Program-made: the position numbers and the translations under genes
The notes under the pieces: model-generated
Seen by the model: only the letters and a program-made list of their open reading frames with translations
What the model was told of the DNA's origin: nothing
The model's database searches: none
Assembly (NCBI GenBank): GCA_024236155.1
Contig: JACKLA010000002.1
Coordinates: 372,001 to 436,000 of the forward strand
DNA from: Sphingomonadaceae bacterium
GTDB taxonomy: Bacteria; Pseudomonadota; Alphaproteobacteria; Sphingomonadales; Sphingomonadaceae
Length of the DNA: 64,000 bases
Direction: 5' to 3'
Shown: positions 9,894 through 17,851 of the stretch, piece after piece
Numbering within the stretch: the first letter of the stretch is position 1
Layout: every line of letters starts with the position of its first letter

Positions 9894-9952
9894 CATTGTG
9901 TTTTGCAGGGCGACCTTTGATAGATTCGCACTAAATTGAGAAGGTTTTGGCA

Positions 9953-10402
9953 TTGGTCGAAAATTCGCTTGAAGGGATAATCGAGTTCGCGACTGTTCGC
10001 GCCCAGCAAGAATGGGATGAGCACAAGCAGCCCTATTTGCTAGCGCGACTAAGTCCTGATTTGTCTGCAGAGGGGGTCGATTATCGCACCGTTCTCGGGG
10101 AACAAAAGCTCAAGGACTTTGTCGCTGGCCATGCTGACAAGCTGAAAGTTGTTGTGCATCCGCAGCAGCGAGCAAAGATAGGCCTCCTGCCGGCCGATGT
10201 GGACTTTGAGTTTGAAACAGCTGCGGACAACGAAACTCAATCAGGCCGTAGGAGGCCGACTAGCGACGCGGGTATTCACGGATCGAAGCGGCGCTATATC
10301 GTTGGAAATTTCCTTCAAATGGTTTCGGAACTCGACGAAGCCGATGCCAAGCAGGTTGAAATCCCGGCTCATATTCTTGCGAAGCTTTTGCGTGACAAAT
10401 GA
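9953..10402 (+). CDS. Hypothetical protein of defence operon, possible LOTUS/winged-helix-like
   Basis: A 149-aa protein with no family I can name firmly. A TTG at 9953 is chosen because GAGAAGG lies 8 bases upstream; a TTG at 9947 is too close. Residues about 20-85 (QQEWDEHKQPYLLARLSPDL, then VLGEQKLKDFV, VVVHPQQRAKIGLLP) have the length and hydrophobic pattern of a small winged-helix such as the OST-HTH/LOTUS fold; this is a guess. The remainder is polar. It overlaps the next gene by four bases (ATGA), so the two products probably work together. Confidence 0.6.
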   Translation: MVENSLEGIIEFATVRAQQEWDEHKQPYLLARLSPDLSAEGVDYRTVLGEQKLKDFVAGHADKLKVVVHPQQRAKIGLLPADVDFEFETAADNETQSGRRRPTSDAGIHGSKRRYIVGNFLQMVSELDEADAKQVEIPAHILAKLLRDK

Positions 10403-11235
10403 GGGTTGTTATCGCCGTCGCCACGGCGAATGCGGCGCTTAGGAATTTCTTGGCATCCAATCGGCCAAACGTCATCCCGCAGGGCACGATTGAAAAGGGC
10501 TATTTTGCTGAGAGGCAAGCTCGCTTCTCGGTACAGATCCAGGCTCTCGACGAGAACTCTAGCGCTGATGCGATCGGTGCATGGCTGAAGCGTATTTCGA
10601 AGACTGCTGACGCAGTGATTTTGCTGATCGATCAAAATTGCCGCCAGCTTGTAACTCCTTACGAAGACGCATATTTCATTGTCGATATACCGCCATATCC
10701 CGGCGCAGTTCTTCAAAATCAGGTATTCGCTACGCTAGCTCCGATCCTGCGGCATTTCGCAAATTTTTGCCGCATCTTCGACTCCCAGAAGAATCAAAAG
10801 GTCCTCCTCTTGCCGCTTGATATTTTTCTAGCGGACGAGCTGAACGAGCTGAGAGCACGTCTGACGGTTAATAAGATGGACGTTGGATTTGCGGATGACG
10901 TCGAACAGAAAATCTCACGGCTCAACGAGCGAGCTCGACCAAAGGGGCAAAGGCGATTTAAGCGTGTCTATTTCGTCGACGATAGGCCGCTCTGGTTTCA
11001 CTTTGGATTGGAGCAACATGCGATGGCGGAAACCGGAGTTCCGCCGCATGCCGAGCACTGTTGGCATACTAGCTGCTTTAGGTTTGGGAGGCGATTTGAC
11101 TGCAAAAGACATTTCAATGTCGATGATGATTCGACACCTACCAAGGTATTTGGAAGCTTCATCACCTGCCATGGTGAGACGTTTAATGCCTCAGGACAAA
11201 GCCATCTGAATGTCTTTCCAAATTGCTTTATTTGA
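10399..11235 (+). CDS. Hypothetical protein of defence operon, C-terminus probably frameshifted
   Basis: A 278-aa reading frame, not recognised. The first 200 residues look like a normal soluble alpha/beta protein (MRVVIAVATANAALRNFLAS, AVILLIDQNCRQL, KVLLLPLDIFLADEL). From about 11,030 the composition becomes rich in Cys, His and Phe, which is typical of out-of-frame sequence, while the next frame reads well (STVGILAALGLGGD, RHLPRYLEASSP) to a stop at 11,209. A one-base insertion near 11,000-11,050 would explain this, and the ancestral gene would end at 11,209. It is the last gene of the restriction operon and is followed by a terminator. Confidence 0.6.
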   Translation: MRVVIAVATANAALRNFLASNRPNVIPQGTIEKGYFAERQARFSVQIQALDENSSADAIGAWLKRISKTADAVILLIDQNCRQLVTPYEDAYFIVDIPPYPGAVLQNQVFATLAPILRHFANFCRIFDSQKNQKVLLLPLDIFLADELNELRARLTVNKMDVGFADDVEQKISRLNERARPKGQRRFKRVYFVDDRPLWFHFGLEQHAMAETGVPPHAEHCWHTSCFRFGRRFDCKRHFNVDDDSTPTKVFGSFITCHGETFNASGQSHLNVFPNCFI

Positions 11236-11238
11236 GTG

Positions 11239-11268
11239 AAAAGGGGCAGCTCGAAAGCCGCCCCTTTT
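11239..11268. terminator. Bidirectional rho-independent terminator
   Basis: A perfect 9-base stem, AAAAGGGGC paired with GCCCCTTTT, encloses a 12-base loop. A and T runs on the two sides allow it to work in both directions. It closes the defence operon. Confidence 0.8.
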
Positions 11269-11822
11269 GCAAATACCGGTGTCTAGCGCTTATATTTCCT
11301 TCACTGCCGCGGCAGATCAGATCACGACCCAAAATGTCGATCTTTCCGATCTTTCGTCTGGTCACTCCGGCGAACCGATGCCTATCGAGTAGGTGTCATC
11401 AATTCGCATGAAGGGAAAACGTAGACTACACATATATGAAGGTGCCCCGGTTAAGAGTCAATGAATCCCGTGGTCAAAGGGACATTGTCGTGAAACGAGG
11501 TGATCCTCGTCTGCCGCACACTAGGTCTCCGATCTTTGCCAATTGTGACGCAGAATTCGGCAGCGCTCGCGCGAAAATCCGTCACCGCCGTCGCAAATTT
11601 GCGCTTGTCAGACGCAAAATCGCGTCGAGCGAAAAAATTCTCAGCATCAAAGGCAGCGGGGTGGTTTGTCCGTAAAGGTCTCGGACCGTCCATAGACGGT
11701 TCAAATCGCACAAATCGTTGAAGAATTGCCCGAATTTCAACTCGGACTGCCCCTTGCGTCGAGATAAAAAGTTCTCATTATGTTCCGTGGAGGGGCTGCC
11801 AATGTCAAAGTGAGAACGCCCA
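11269..11822. other. Non-coding or degenerate stretch
   Basis: I see no convincing gene here. Frames open on both strands lack ribosome sites and normal composition. The part at 11,560-11,660 contains short palindromes (for example GCAAATTTGC) and clustered A runs, and may be a control region for the AlpA-like gene downstream. The part at 11,300-11,420 could be a relic of an older gene. Confidence 0.4.
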
Positions 11823-12029
11823 ATGTCCAATACCGAACGCATCATCCGACTGAAGACCGTGCTTGACCGCACGGGCCTCTCTCGCTCGACCATTTATCGC
11901 AAAATCGCCGAAGGCACTTTCCCGTCACAGGTAAAGATCAGCGTCCACGGCGCGGGCTGGCACGAGTCAGAAATCAATCGCTGGATCGCCGATCCCGCTC
12001 ACTATCGTGAAGAGGAACCGGCGGAATGA
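11823..12029 (+). CDS. AlpA family phage-type regulator / excisionase
   Basis: A 68-aa protein with the AlpA signature: RLKTVLDRTGLSRSTIYRKI, then FPSQVKIS and a C-terminal ESEINRWI. AlpA proteins are MerR-like winged helices that activate integrase or act as excisionases on P4-like islands. It overlaps the next gene by four bases, so both are made together. Its position near the chromosome junction fits a role in excision of the left island. Confidence 0.85.
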   Translation: MSNTERIIRLKTVLDRTGLSRSTIYRKIAEGTFPSQVKISVHGAGWHESEINRWIADPAHYREEEPAE

Positions 12030-12220
12030 GCGGCCAACAATCCGTCGAGCCGATCTGCGTCAGAGTCAATGACGCCGCCCGCATGATCGGCGTTGGCCGA
12101 ACAAAACTCTACGAGTTGATTGCCAACGGCGAACTTGAGACAGTCAAGCTTGGCAAGGCAACGCGGGTTACGACGGCCAGTCTGCATAAGCTGGTGGAGC
12201 GGCATCGGGCATTGAACTGA
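12026..12220 (+). CDS. Excisionase-family helix-turn-helix protein
   Basis: A 64-aa protein matching the HTH_17/excisionase DNA-binding type: VNDAARMIGVGRTKLYELI, then GELETVKLGKATRVT and a final helix. It is translationally coupled to the AlpA-like gene (ATGA). Likely a recombination directionality factor or a repressor of the island. Confidence 0.8.
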   Translation: MSGQQSVEPICVRVNDAARMIGVGRTKLYELIANGELETVKLGKATRVTTASLHKLVERHRALN

Positions 12221-12352
12221 CCAGGCCGCGAACTCGCAATTGGACAGTGTCAGAGCGTGCCATTATGTTGCGATCAGGCGCGCTGCGAACCACCCATTTA
12301 TTCAGTTTTTTGGACAAAACGCTGAACCGAACCACCGTTAAATGAACGAAAA

Positions 12353-12373
12353 TGTGGGGGAAAGTGTGGGGGA
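12353..12373 (+). repeat. Direct repeat TGTGGGGGA, possible integrase arm sites of left island
   Basis: TGTGGGGGA occurs at 12,353-12,361 and 12,365-12,373, 12 bases apart. Nearly the same motif (TGTGGGGGTAT, TTGGGGGTAT) flanks the integrase gene at 59,598-59,653. The shared motif suggests arm-type binding sites for a related P4-type integrase, marking this as the right end of the left island. A stretch with T-loop-like sequence follows at about 12,428-12,455 and may hold the attachment core. Confidence 0.45.
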
Positions 12374-12520
12374 AGGCCTGCGTTTGTTCCAAGAACAAGA
12401 TTGATATCAAAAGGTTATTTTTCCGGTTCGATTCAAGCCCTGCCATCACTTGCCCATTCTCGCAGAAACCCCGACCAGGCCCGGAAATCGTGGAATTCCA
12501 AGGGCATTCTTCCTCTTCAG

Positions 12521-12551
12521 GGCTGCCTGCGGAAATGCGGGCGGCCTTTTT
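12521..12551 (+). terminator. Rho-independent terminator upstream of the KAS III gene
   Basis: GGCTGCCTGC pairs over 10 positions (with G-T pairs) with GCGGGCGGCC around a GGAAAT loop, followed by TTTTT. No protein gene ends just before it, so it may close a small RNA or a gene cut off by the island insertion. Confidence 0.7.
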
Positions 12552-12589
12552 CTTGCCCGACGCGCTGGTGCGGACTAGGCAGTCGCACC

Positions 12590-13720
12590 ATGGAACTCAC
12601 GCACAGACCCGTGATCTCTTCGACTGGATTGTTCACTCCGGAAGAGAGCATCAGCAACGCCGAACTCGTCGACAGCTTCAACCGTTATGTCGAGCATTTC
12701 AACGCCGATAATGCCACTGCCATCGAGGCGGGCGAGGTCGAGGCGCTCCAGGCCAGCTCGGTCGAATTCATCGAAAAGGCGAGCGGTATCAAGTCGCGCC
12801 ACGTCATGGCAAAAGGGCCAGTACTCGATATCGAGACCATGGCCCCGCGCTGGCCGGAACGCACGAATGACGAAATCTCGATCCTGGCAGAGATCGGCGT
12901 CAAGGCGGCGCTGGATGCGTTGCAGCGGGCGGGACGCGATCCGGGCGATGTCGATGCAGTACTGTGCGCGGCATCGAACATGCAGCGGCCCTATCCGGCG
13001 ATGGCGATCGAGATCCAGCAGGCTCTCGGCATCGACGGCTTCGGCTTCGACATGAATGTTGCCTGCTCTTCGGCGACCTTCGGTGTCCAGACTGCCGCCG
13101 ACTATATCCGGGCGGGCAACGCCAAAAGCGTACTGGTCGTCAGCCCCGAGATCACCAGCGGTCACCTCAACTGGCGCGATCGGGATAGCCACTTCATCTT
13201 TGGCGACGTGGCAACGGCCGTGTTGGTCGAGGACGCAGCGATCGCTCCAGCGGGGCATTGGGACATTCTGGGCACCAAGCTCAAGACCGTGTTCTCCAAC
13301 AATATCCGCAACAATTTCGGCTTCCTCAACCGCGCCCACCCGGAAACTGCCGACGGGGCGGACAAGCTGTTCGTCCAGGAAGGGCGCAAGGTGTTCAAGG
13401 AGGTGGTGCCGATGGTCGCGCAGATGATCGTCGATGAAGCAGAGCGCCTGTCGATCGATCCGCACGGGCTGCGGCGCCTGTGGCTGCACCAGGCGAACAC
13501 CGGCATGAACCGACTGATCGCACACCGGGTGCTGGGGCATGAGGCAAGCGAGGATGAAAGCCCGACTGTGCTCGATACCTATGGCAATACCTCCAGCGCG
13601 GGATCGATTATCGCCTTCCACCTGCATAGCGAGGACTTGCAGCCGGGTGACACGGGGATCATCTGCAGTTTTGGCGCAGGCTATTCTGCGGGAACGGTTT
13701 TTGTCCGCAAGGCAGGCTGA
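12590..13720 (+). CDS. Beta-ketoacyl-ACP synthase III-like (PA3286/FabH family)
   Basis: A 376-aa condensing enzyme. The triad is visible: C159 in NVACSSATF, H300 in WLHQANTGMN and N333 in YGNTSSAGS. It carries the insert near residues 45-65 (AIEAGEVEALQ, followed by EFIEKASGIKSR) that marks the longer KAS III-like enzymes related to Pseudomonas PA3286, which shunt medium-chain acyl-CoA into fatty acid synthesis. The ATG at 12,590 is taken because the frame upstream crosses the terminator. psd and pssA lie just downstream, which fits a lipid locus. It is the first core gene after the island. Confidence 0.85.
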   Translation: MELTHRPVISSTGLFTPEESISNAELVDSFNRYVEHFNADNATAIEAGEVEALQASSVEFIEKASGIKSRHVMAKGPVLDIETMAPRWPERTNDEISILAEIGVKAALDALQRAGRDPGDVDAVLCAASNMQRPYPAMAIEIQQALGIDGFGFDMNVACSSATFGVQTAADYIRAGNAKSVLVVSPEITSGHLNWRDRDSHFIFGDVATAVLVEDAAIAPAGHWDILGTKLKTVFSNNIRNNFGFLNRAHPETADGADKLFVQEGRKVFKEVVPMVAQMIVDEAERLSIDPHGLRRLWLHQANTGMNRLIAHRVLGHEASEDESPTVLDTYGNTSSAGSIIAFHLHSEDLQPGDTGIICSFGAGYSAGTVFVRKAG

Positions 13721-13828
13721 TCGGGAGCCGACGGGCGCTTTCGATCACGCCAACAACCTGTCTGTATGCGCGGTTTCAGGGTCGGGTTCGGCTTGTGGAT
13801 GACCCGCGCACAACCTAAGTGAACACAT

Positions 13829-14581
13829 ATGGCAGGTGAAATACTCGACAATCGCGGGCGCGGTGAAGCCAGCTGGAACTGGCCCTCGATCCACCCGGAA
13901 GGGCGCAAGTTCGGCGTTATCGCACTGGCAATCAGCCTTGTTTTCCTGCTGTTGCTGGACTGGGAAATCATTGGCTGGCCGATGCTGGGCCTGACAGCTT
14001 TCGTCTTCGCCTTTTTCCGCGATCCGGAGCGTGTGGTACCGCAGGGAGACGACGTGATCGTTTCACCGGCTGACGGGCTGGTGTCGCTGATCATGCAGGT
14101 CGAACCGCCGGCAGAACTGGTTGGCGATGATGGTTCGGGCCATGCAGGCCTGAGGCCCGGTCCGGTAACGCGCATTTCGATTTTCATGAGTGTGTTCGAC
14201 GTACACATCAACCGCGCGCCGATTTCCGGCACTGTGAAGCGGCTGATCTACATGCCGGGCAAGTTCATGAATGCCGATCTCGACAAGGCGAGCGAAGAGA
14301 ACGAGCGCCAGCATATCCTGATCGAGCGGTCGGACGGGCTGTTGATCGGTTTCACCCAGATTGCCGGGCTTGTCGCACGGCGCATCCTGCCCTTCGTCAA
14401 GCCGGGCGACATGCTTGCCGCCGGGCAGCGTGTGGGACTGATCCGCTTCGGCAGCCGGGTCGATGTCTACCTGCCCGCGGGGACCGATGCGTCGGTCCTG
14501 CTAGGGCAGAAGGTGGTTGCTGGTGAAACGGTGCTGGCACAAATCGGTTCGCAGAAACTGATCGAGGGCGTTTCGCAGTGA
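13829..14581 (+). CDS. psd: Phosphatidylserine decarboxylase proenzyme
   Basis: A 250-aa protein of the short PSD type. It decarboxylates phosphatidylserine to phosphatidylethanolamine at the inner membrane. Two hydrophobic stretches are near residues 28-65; the active region has VSPADG and SVFDVHINR, and near the C-terminus the FGSRVDVYLP site where self-cleavage at Gly-Ser makes the pyruvoyl group. It overlaps pssA by four bases, so the two steps of PE synthesis are co-translated. Confidence 0.95.
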   Translation: MAGEILDNRGRGEASWNWPSIHPEGRKFGVIALAISLVFLLLLDWEIIGWPMLGLTAFVFAFFRDPERVVPQGDDVIVSPADGLVSLIMQVEPPAELVGDDGSGHAGLRPGPVTRISIFMSVFDVHINRAPISGTVKRLIYMPGKFMNADLDKASEENERQHILIERSDGLLIGFTQIAGLVARRILPFVKPGDMLAAGQRVGLIRFGSRVDVYLPAGTDASVLLGQKVVAGETVLAQIGSQKLIEGVSQ

Positions 14582-15435
14582 GCGAAGGCTCCGATCTTCC
14601 TCGCGTCGGCCCGAAAGCAGCCGAAGATGAGGTGCCGAGTGGAAGGGGAACGCGGGGCCTGACGCTGCGGGCCATGCTGCCCAATGCCATCACAGCCGCT
14701 GCATTGTGCTCTGGCCTGACAGGTATTCGTTTCGCCGTGAGTGGCGAATGGAAGCTCGCGGTGATTGCGATCATCCTCGCCGGTGTGCTTGACGGTATAG
14801 ACGGGCGCATTGCCCGCCTGCTGCGCGCGCAGTCGCGTTTCGGTGCCGAGCTTGACAGCCTTGCGGACAATGTATCCTTCGGGGTCGCTCCGGCGTTGAT
14901 CCTGTTCATGTGGGCACTGCAGGACCTGCCGCGCATCGGCTGGTTTGCCGGGCTGGCTTTTGCGGTTTGTATGGCTCTGCGGCTTGCCCGCTTCAACGCG
15001 CAGATCGATGTCGACGAACAGCCGCACAAGTCTGCCGGTTTCCTGACCGGCGTTCCGGCCCCTGTGGGGGCGGGGCTGGCTTTCCTGCCGGTCTATTTCT
15101 GGCTGGAGACGGGGATCGATGCCTTTCGCAACCCGATCTATCTCGCGATCTGGCTGGGCCTGATTGCCTTCCTGCTGATTTCCAACATGGCGACGCTCAG
15201 TTGGTCGTCGATCAGGCCGCGGCGTAATATCAGGCTCGAATTCCTCGCACTGGTCGGGATCGCGTTCGGTGGGGGGATATTGCTCGAACCGTGGTGGACC
15301 CTGATCATCATTTGCCTGGGTTATCTGGCGCTCATGCCTGTGGGCCTGGTTCGTTACGGCCGGATCAAGCGGCAACGGGCAGCGGCAGCCCAGCCGGCTC
15401 CGAAGCCGCTCGACGTGAACTCGCTCCACGATTGA
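14578..15435 (+). CDS. pssA: CDP-diacylglycerol-serine O-phosphatidyltransferase
   Basis: A 285-aa membrane enzyme that makes phosphatidylserine from CDP-diacylglycerol and serine. The CDP-alcohol phosphotransferase motif is complete: DGRIARLL, then FGAELDSLAD. Several membrane helices follow. It starts inside the psd stop (ATG/GTGA-type overlap) and supplies the substrate of Psd. The last 71 bases overlap a possible opposite-strand small gene. Confidence 0.95.
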   Translation: MSEGSDLPRVGPKAAEDEVPSGRGTRGLTLRAMLPNAITAAALCSGLTGIRFAVSGEWKLAVIAIILAGVLDGIDGRIARLLRAQSRFGAELDSLADNVSFGVAPALILFMWALQDLPRIGWFAGLAFAVCMALRLARFNAQIDVDEQPHKSAGFLTGVPAPVGAGLAFLPVYFWLETGIDAFRNPIYLAIWLGLIAFLLISNMATLSWSSIRPRRNIRLEFLALVGIAFGGGILLEPWWTLIIICLGYLALMPVGLVRYGRIKRQRAAAAQPAPKPLDVNSLHD

Positions 15436-15640
15436 TCCGGGCGAGGGGCTTGAGCCTTACCACCTCTGCCGCTTCGCGCCGAGCTGCCAGCGAATGGATC
15501 GAAATCGATGCCATCGTGCCCGGAAAACTCGCTGGCGGGGTTTTCAACCGCCGGTAAGCAACGCGCCCGCGAATGGCGCAATCCGCAAGCGTCAGTATTG
15601 CGACCAGTGCAACCAATCCGAACAGCGTGACTTCAAGCAT
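15365..15640 (-). CDS. Hypothetical small membrane protein overlapping pssA 3' end
   Basis: A 91-aa frame from an ATG at 15,640. It begins with one clear membrane segment (LFGLVALVAILTLADCAI), followed by a basic, Arg-rich tail. The tail runs antisense across the end of pssA. Similar small proteins with a single N-terminal helix are common next to pssA in sphingomonads as far as I recall, but I cannot name a family. The frame may be only partly real. Confidence 0.4.
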   Translation of the reverse strand: MLEVTLFGLVALVAILTLADCAIRGRVAYRRLKTPPASFPGTMASISIHSLAARREAAEVVRLKPLARINRGASSRRAASEPAGLPLPVAA

Positions 15641-15982
15641 CGTTTTCACTTTCTCTGCATGCCCACAAAGCCGTTGACAGCCTGTGGACTTCTTGTGGAT
15701 AACGCCCGAAACGGAGCATTCGATCCATCGCTCCGCCAATGTTCTCTTTTTGTTCCGCTGTGTCAAGCGGTATTCGCGACCAGTGCGCGTGCTTTTGCGA
15801 CGAATTGAGGCTGGATTTCTCCCTGCAAGGCCGCTAAAGGCGCCGCGTTCGCATCTCGAAGGCTGCATTTCGCATGCTGTAAGGGGCGGGCAAATCCACA
15901 TGGAAAGCACATATACCGGTGCCGCAGGGGGAGAGCCCCACGGTTCCAGCTTTCCAGAGGCATAACCGGAAGGAATTTACTT
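15641..15982 (+). promoter_or_regulatory. rpsB upstream region (promoter/leader)
   Basis: This 342-base gap before rpsB has no convincing gene. The last 90 bases contain G- and C-rich segments that can pair (around GGGGGAGAGCCCC at 15,928-15,940), suggesting a structured leader, followed by the ribosome site GGAAGGA at 15,968. Ribosomal protein S2 represses its own operon in other bacteria; such control here is an inference. Confidence 0.4.
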
Positions 15983-16735
15983 ATGACGGCACCTACCGTC
16001 ACCATGCAGCAATTGATCGAGGCCGGCGCACATTTCGGCCACCAGACCCACCGCTGGAACCCGCGGATGAAGCCGTATATCTTCGGCGCCCGTAACGGTG
16101 TTCACATCATCGACCTGTCGCAGACCGTTCCGCTGTTCGCGCGTGCGCTCGACTTCGTGCAGTCGACCGTCCGTTCGGGCGGCAAGGTCCTGTTCGTCGG
16201 CACCAAGCGCCAGGCGCAGGAACCGATCGCAGAAGCAGCCCGCGCTTCGGGCCAGCACTTCGTCAACCATCGCTGGCTCGGCGGCATGCTGACCAACTGG
16301 AAGACCATCAGCCAGTCGATCAAGCGCCTCAAGACGCTTGAGGAACAGCTTTCGGGTGAGACTTCGGGCCTGACCAAGAAGGAAATCCTCCAACTGACCC
16401 GCGAACGCGACAAGCTGGAACTTTCGCTCGGCGGCATCCGCGACATGGGCGGCATCCCGGACGTGATGTTCGTGATCGACGCCAACAAGGAAGAGCTGGC
16501 AATCAAGGAAGCCAATGTTCTTGGTATCCCGGTCGTTGCCGTGCTCGACACCAATGTCGACCCCGAAGGCATCGCTTTCCCGGTTCCGGGCAATGACGAC
16601 GCAGCCCGCGCCGTTCGCCTCTATTGCGATGCGATCGCCCAGGCTGCGACCTCGGGCAAGGGCGGTGCAGTTGCCGATTCGGGTGCCGACATCGGCGCCA
16701 TGGCCGAGCCGCCGGCAGAAGCCGCAGCGGAATAA
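15983..16735 (+). CDS. rpsB: 30S ribosomal protein S2
   Basis: A 250-aa S2 protein with the standard core: MQQLIEAGAHFGHQTHRWNP, FVGTKRQAQE, HRWLGGMLTNWKT and PDVMFVIDANKE. The C-terminal 25 residues are an Ala/Glu-rich extension typical of alphaproteobacteria. It forms the usual pair with tsf. Confidence 0.97.
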   Translation: MTAPTVTMQQLIEAGAHFGHQTHRWNPRMKPYIFGARNGVHIIDLSQTVPLFARALDFVQSTVRSGGKVLFVGTKRQAQEPIAEAARASGQHFVNHRWLGGMLTNWKTISQSIKRLKTLEEQLSGETSGLTKKEILQLTRERDKLELSLGGIRDMGGIPDVMFVIDANKEELAIKEANVLGIPVVAVLDTNVDPEGIAFPVPGNDDAARAVRLYCDAIAQAATSGKGGAVADSGADIGAMAEPPAEAAAE

Positions 16736-16849
16736 TCGATACGGATGGGCGGGCGTGCAATGCGCCCGTCACATTCCTGATCCAGCGCGCCGCCACGACC
16801 TGGCCCCCTCGGGTCCGGCGCGCGCTATAGTTTGAAGAAGGACAATATC

Positions 16850-17776
16850 ATGGCGAATTTCACCACCGCCGACATCAAGGCCCTGCGCGAGAAGACCGGC
16901 GCGGGCATGATGGATGCCAAGAAGGCGTTGACCGAAACCGATGGCGACATCGAAGCTGCAATCGACGCACTGCGTGCCAAGGGCCTCGCCACTGCGCAGA
17001 AGAAGTCGAGCCGCACCGCTGCCGAAGGTCTCGTCGGCGTTGCCGTGACCGGCACCAAGGGCGTGGCCGTCGAAGTGAACTCGGAAACCGACTTCGTTGC
17101 CAAGAATGACAAGTTTCAGGACTTCGTCCGCAAGGTAACCGAAGCCGCAACCGATGCGTCGGCTGACGATGTGGATGCCCTCAAGGGCATGGCATACCCC
17201 GATGGCGGCACGATCGGCGACAAGCTGACCGATAACGTCGCGACCATTGGCGAAAACCAGCAGATCCGCCGTATGAAGACCGTCGCGGTCGATAATGGCG
17301 TCGTCGTGCCCTACATGCACAATGCTGTCTCGGGCGGCCTCGGAAAGATCGGTGTGCTCGTCGCACTCGAATCCGAAGCCGGTGCCGACGTGCTTGAACC
17401 GCTTGGCAAGCAGCTGGCGATGCACATCGCCGCCGCTTTCCCGCAGGCGCTGAACGCTGAGGGCCTCGATCCCGAACTGATCGAGCGTGAGCGCAAGATC
17501 GCTGCCGAAAAGGCTGCCGAAAGCGGCAAGCCCGAAAACGTGCAGGAAAAGATGGTCGAAGGCGCGATCGCCAAGTTCGCCAAGGAAAACGCGCTGCTCA
17601 GCCAGGTTTTCGTGATGGACAACAAGACGCCGATTTCAGACGTCGTTGCCAAGGCGGGCAAGGATGCCGGTTCCTCGATCGTGCTGAAGGACTATGTCCG
17701 CTTCCAGCTCGGCGAAGGCATCGAGAAGGAAGAAAGCGATTTCGCGGCGGAAGTCGCGGCAGCCGTCAAGGGCTGA
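16850..17776 (+). CDS. tsf: Elongation factor Ts
   Basis: A 308-aa EF-Ts, the nucleotide exchange factor of EF-Tu. The N-terminal UBA-like part (IKALREKTGAGMMDAKKALT) and the core signature (VEVNSETDFVAKN) are complete. ATG at 16,850 is chosen because AAGGAC lies just upstream; an in-frame start 18 bases earlier lacks this. It follows rpsB by 114 bases. Confidence 0.97.
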   Translation: MANFTTADIKALREKTGAGMMDAKKALTETDGDIEAAIDALRAKGLATAQKKSSRTAAEGLVGVAVTGTKGVAVEVNSETDFVAKNDKFQDFVRKVTEAATDASADDVDALKGMAYPDGGTIGDKLTDNVATIGENQQIRRMKTVAVDNGVVVPYMHNAVSGGLGKIGVLVALESEAGADVLEPLGKQLAMHIAAAFPQALNAEGLDPELIERERKIAAEKAAESGKPENVQEKMVEGAIAKFAKENALLSQVFVMDNKTPISDVVAKAGKDAGSSIVLKDYVRFQLGEGIEKEESDFAAEVAAAVKG

Positions 17777-17802
17777 TCGTTTCTGGCAAAAGAACAAATC
17801 GG

Positions 17803-17832
17803 GCGGCCGTCGGAGGTAACTCCGGCGGCCGC
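17803..17832 (+). terminator. Hairpin after tsf (probable terminator)
   Basis: A 13-base stem with one G-T pair (GCGGCCGTCGGAG with CTCCGGCGGCCGC) and a GTAA tetraloop lies between the convergent tsf and phosphoesterase genes. There is no T run after it, so it may act as an RNA-stabilising or rho-linked end. Confidence 0.55.
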
Positions 17833-17851
17833 TTGCCTTGTGCAGCACATG

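Noticed and set aside
11436..11721. Two small open frames (79 and 73 codons) and a minus-strand frame of 86 codons
   Set aside because: No ribosome sites, Arg/Ser-rich composition and mutual overlap; treated as non-coding.
12428..12455. tRNA-like T-loop sequence GGTTCGATTC
   Set aside because: Arms do not pair into a T stem, no CCA and no cloverleaf upstream, so not annotated as an RNA gene; kept only as a possible attachment core.
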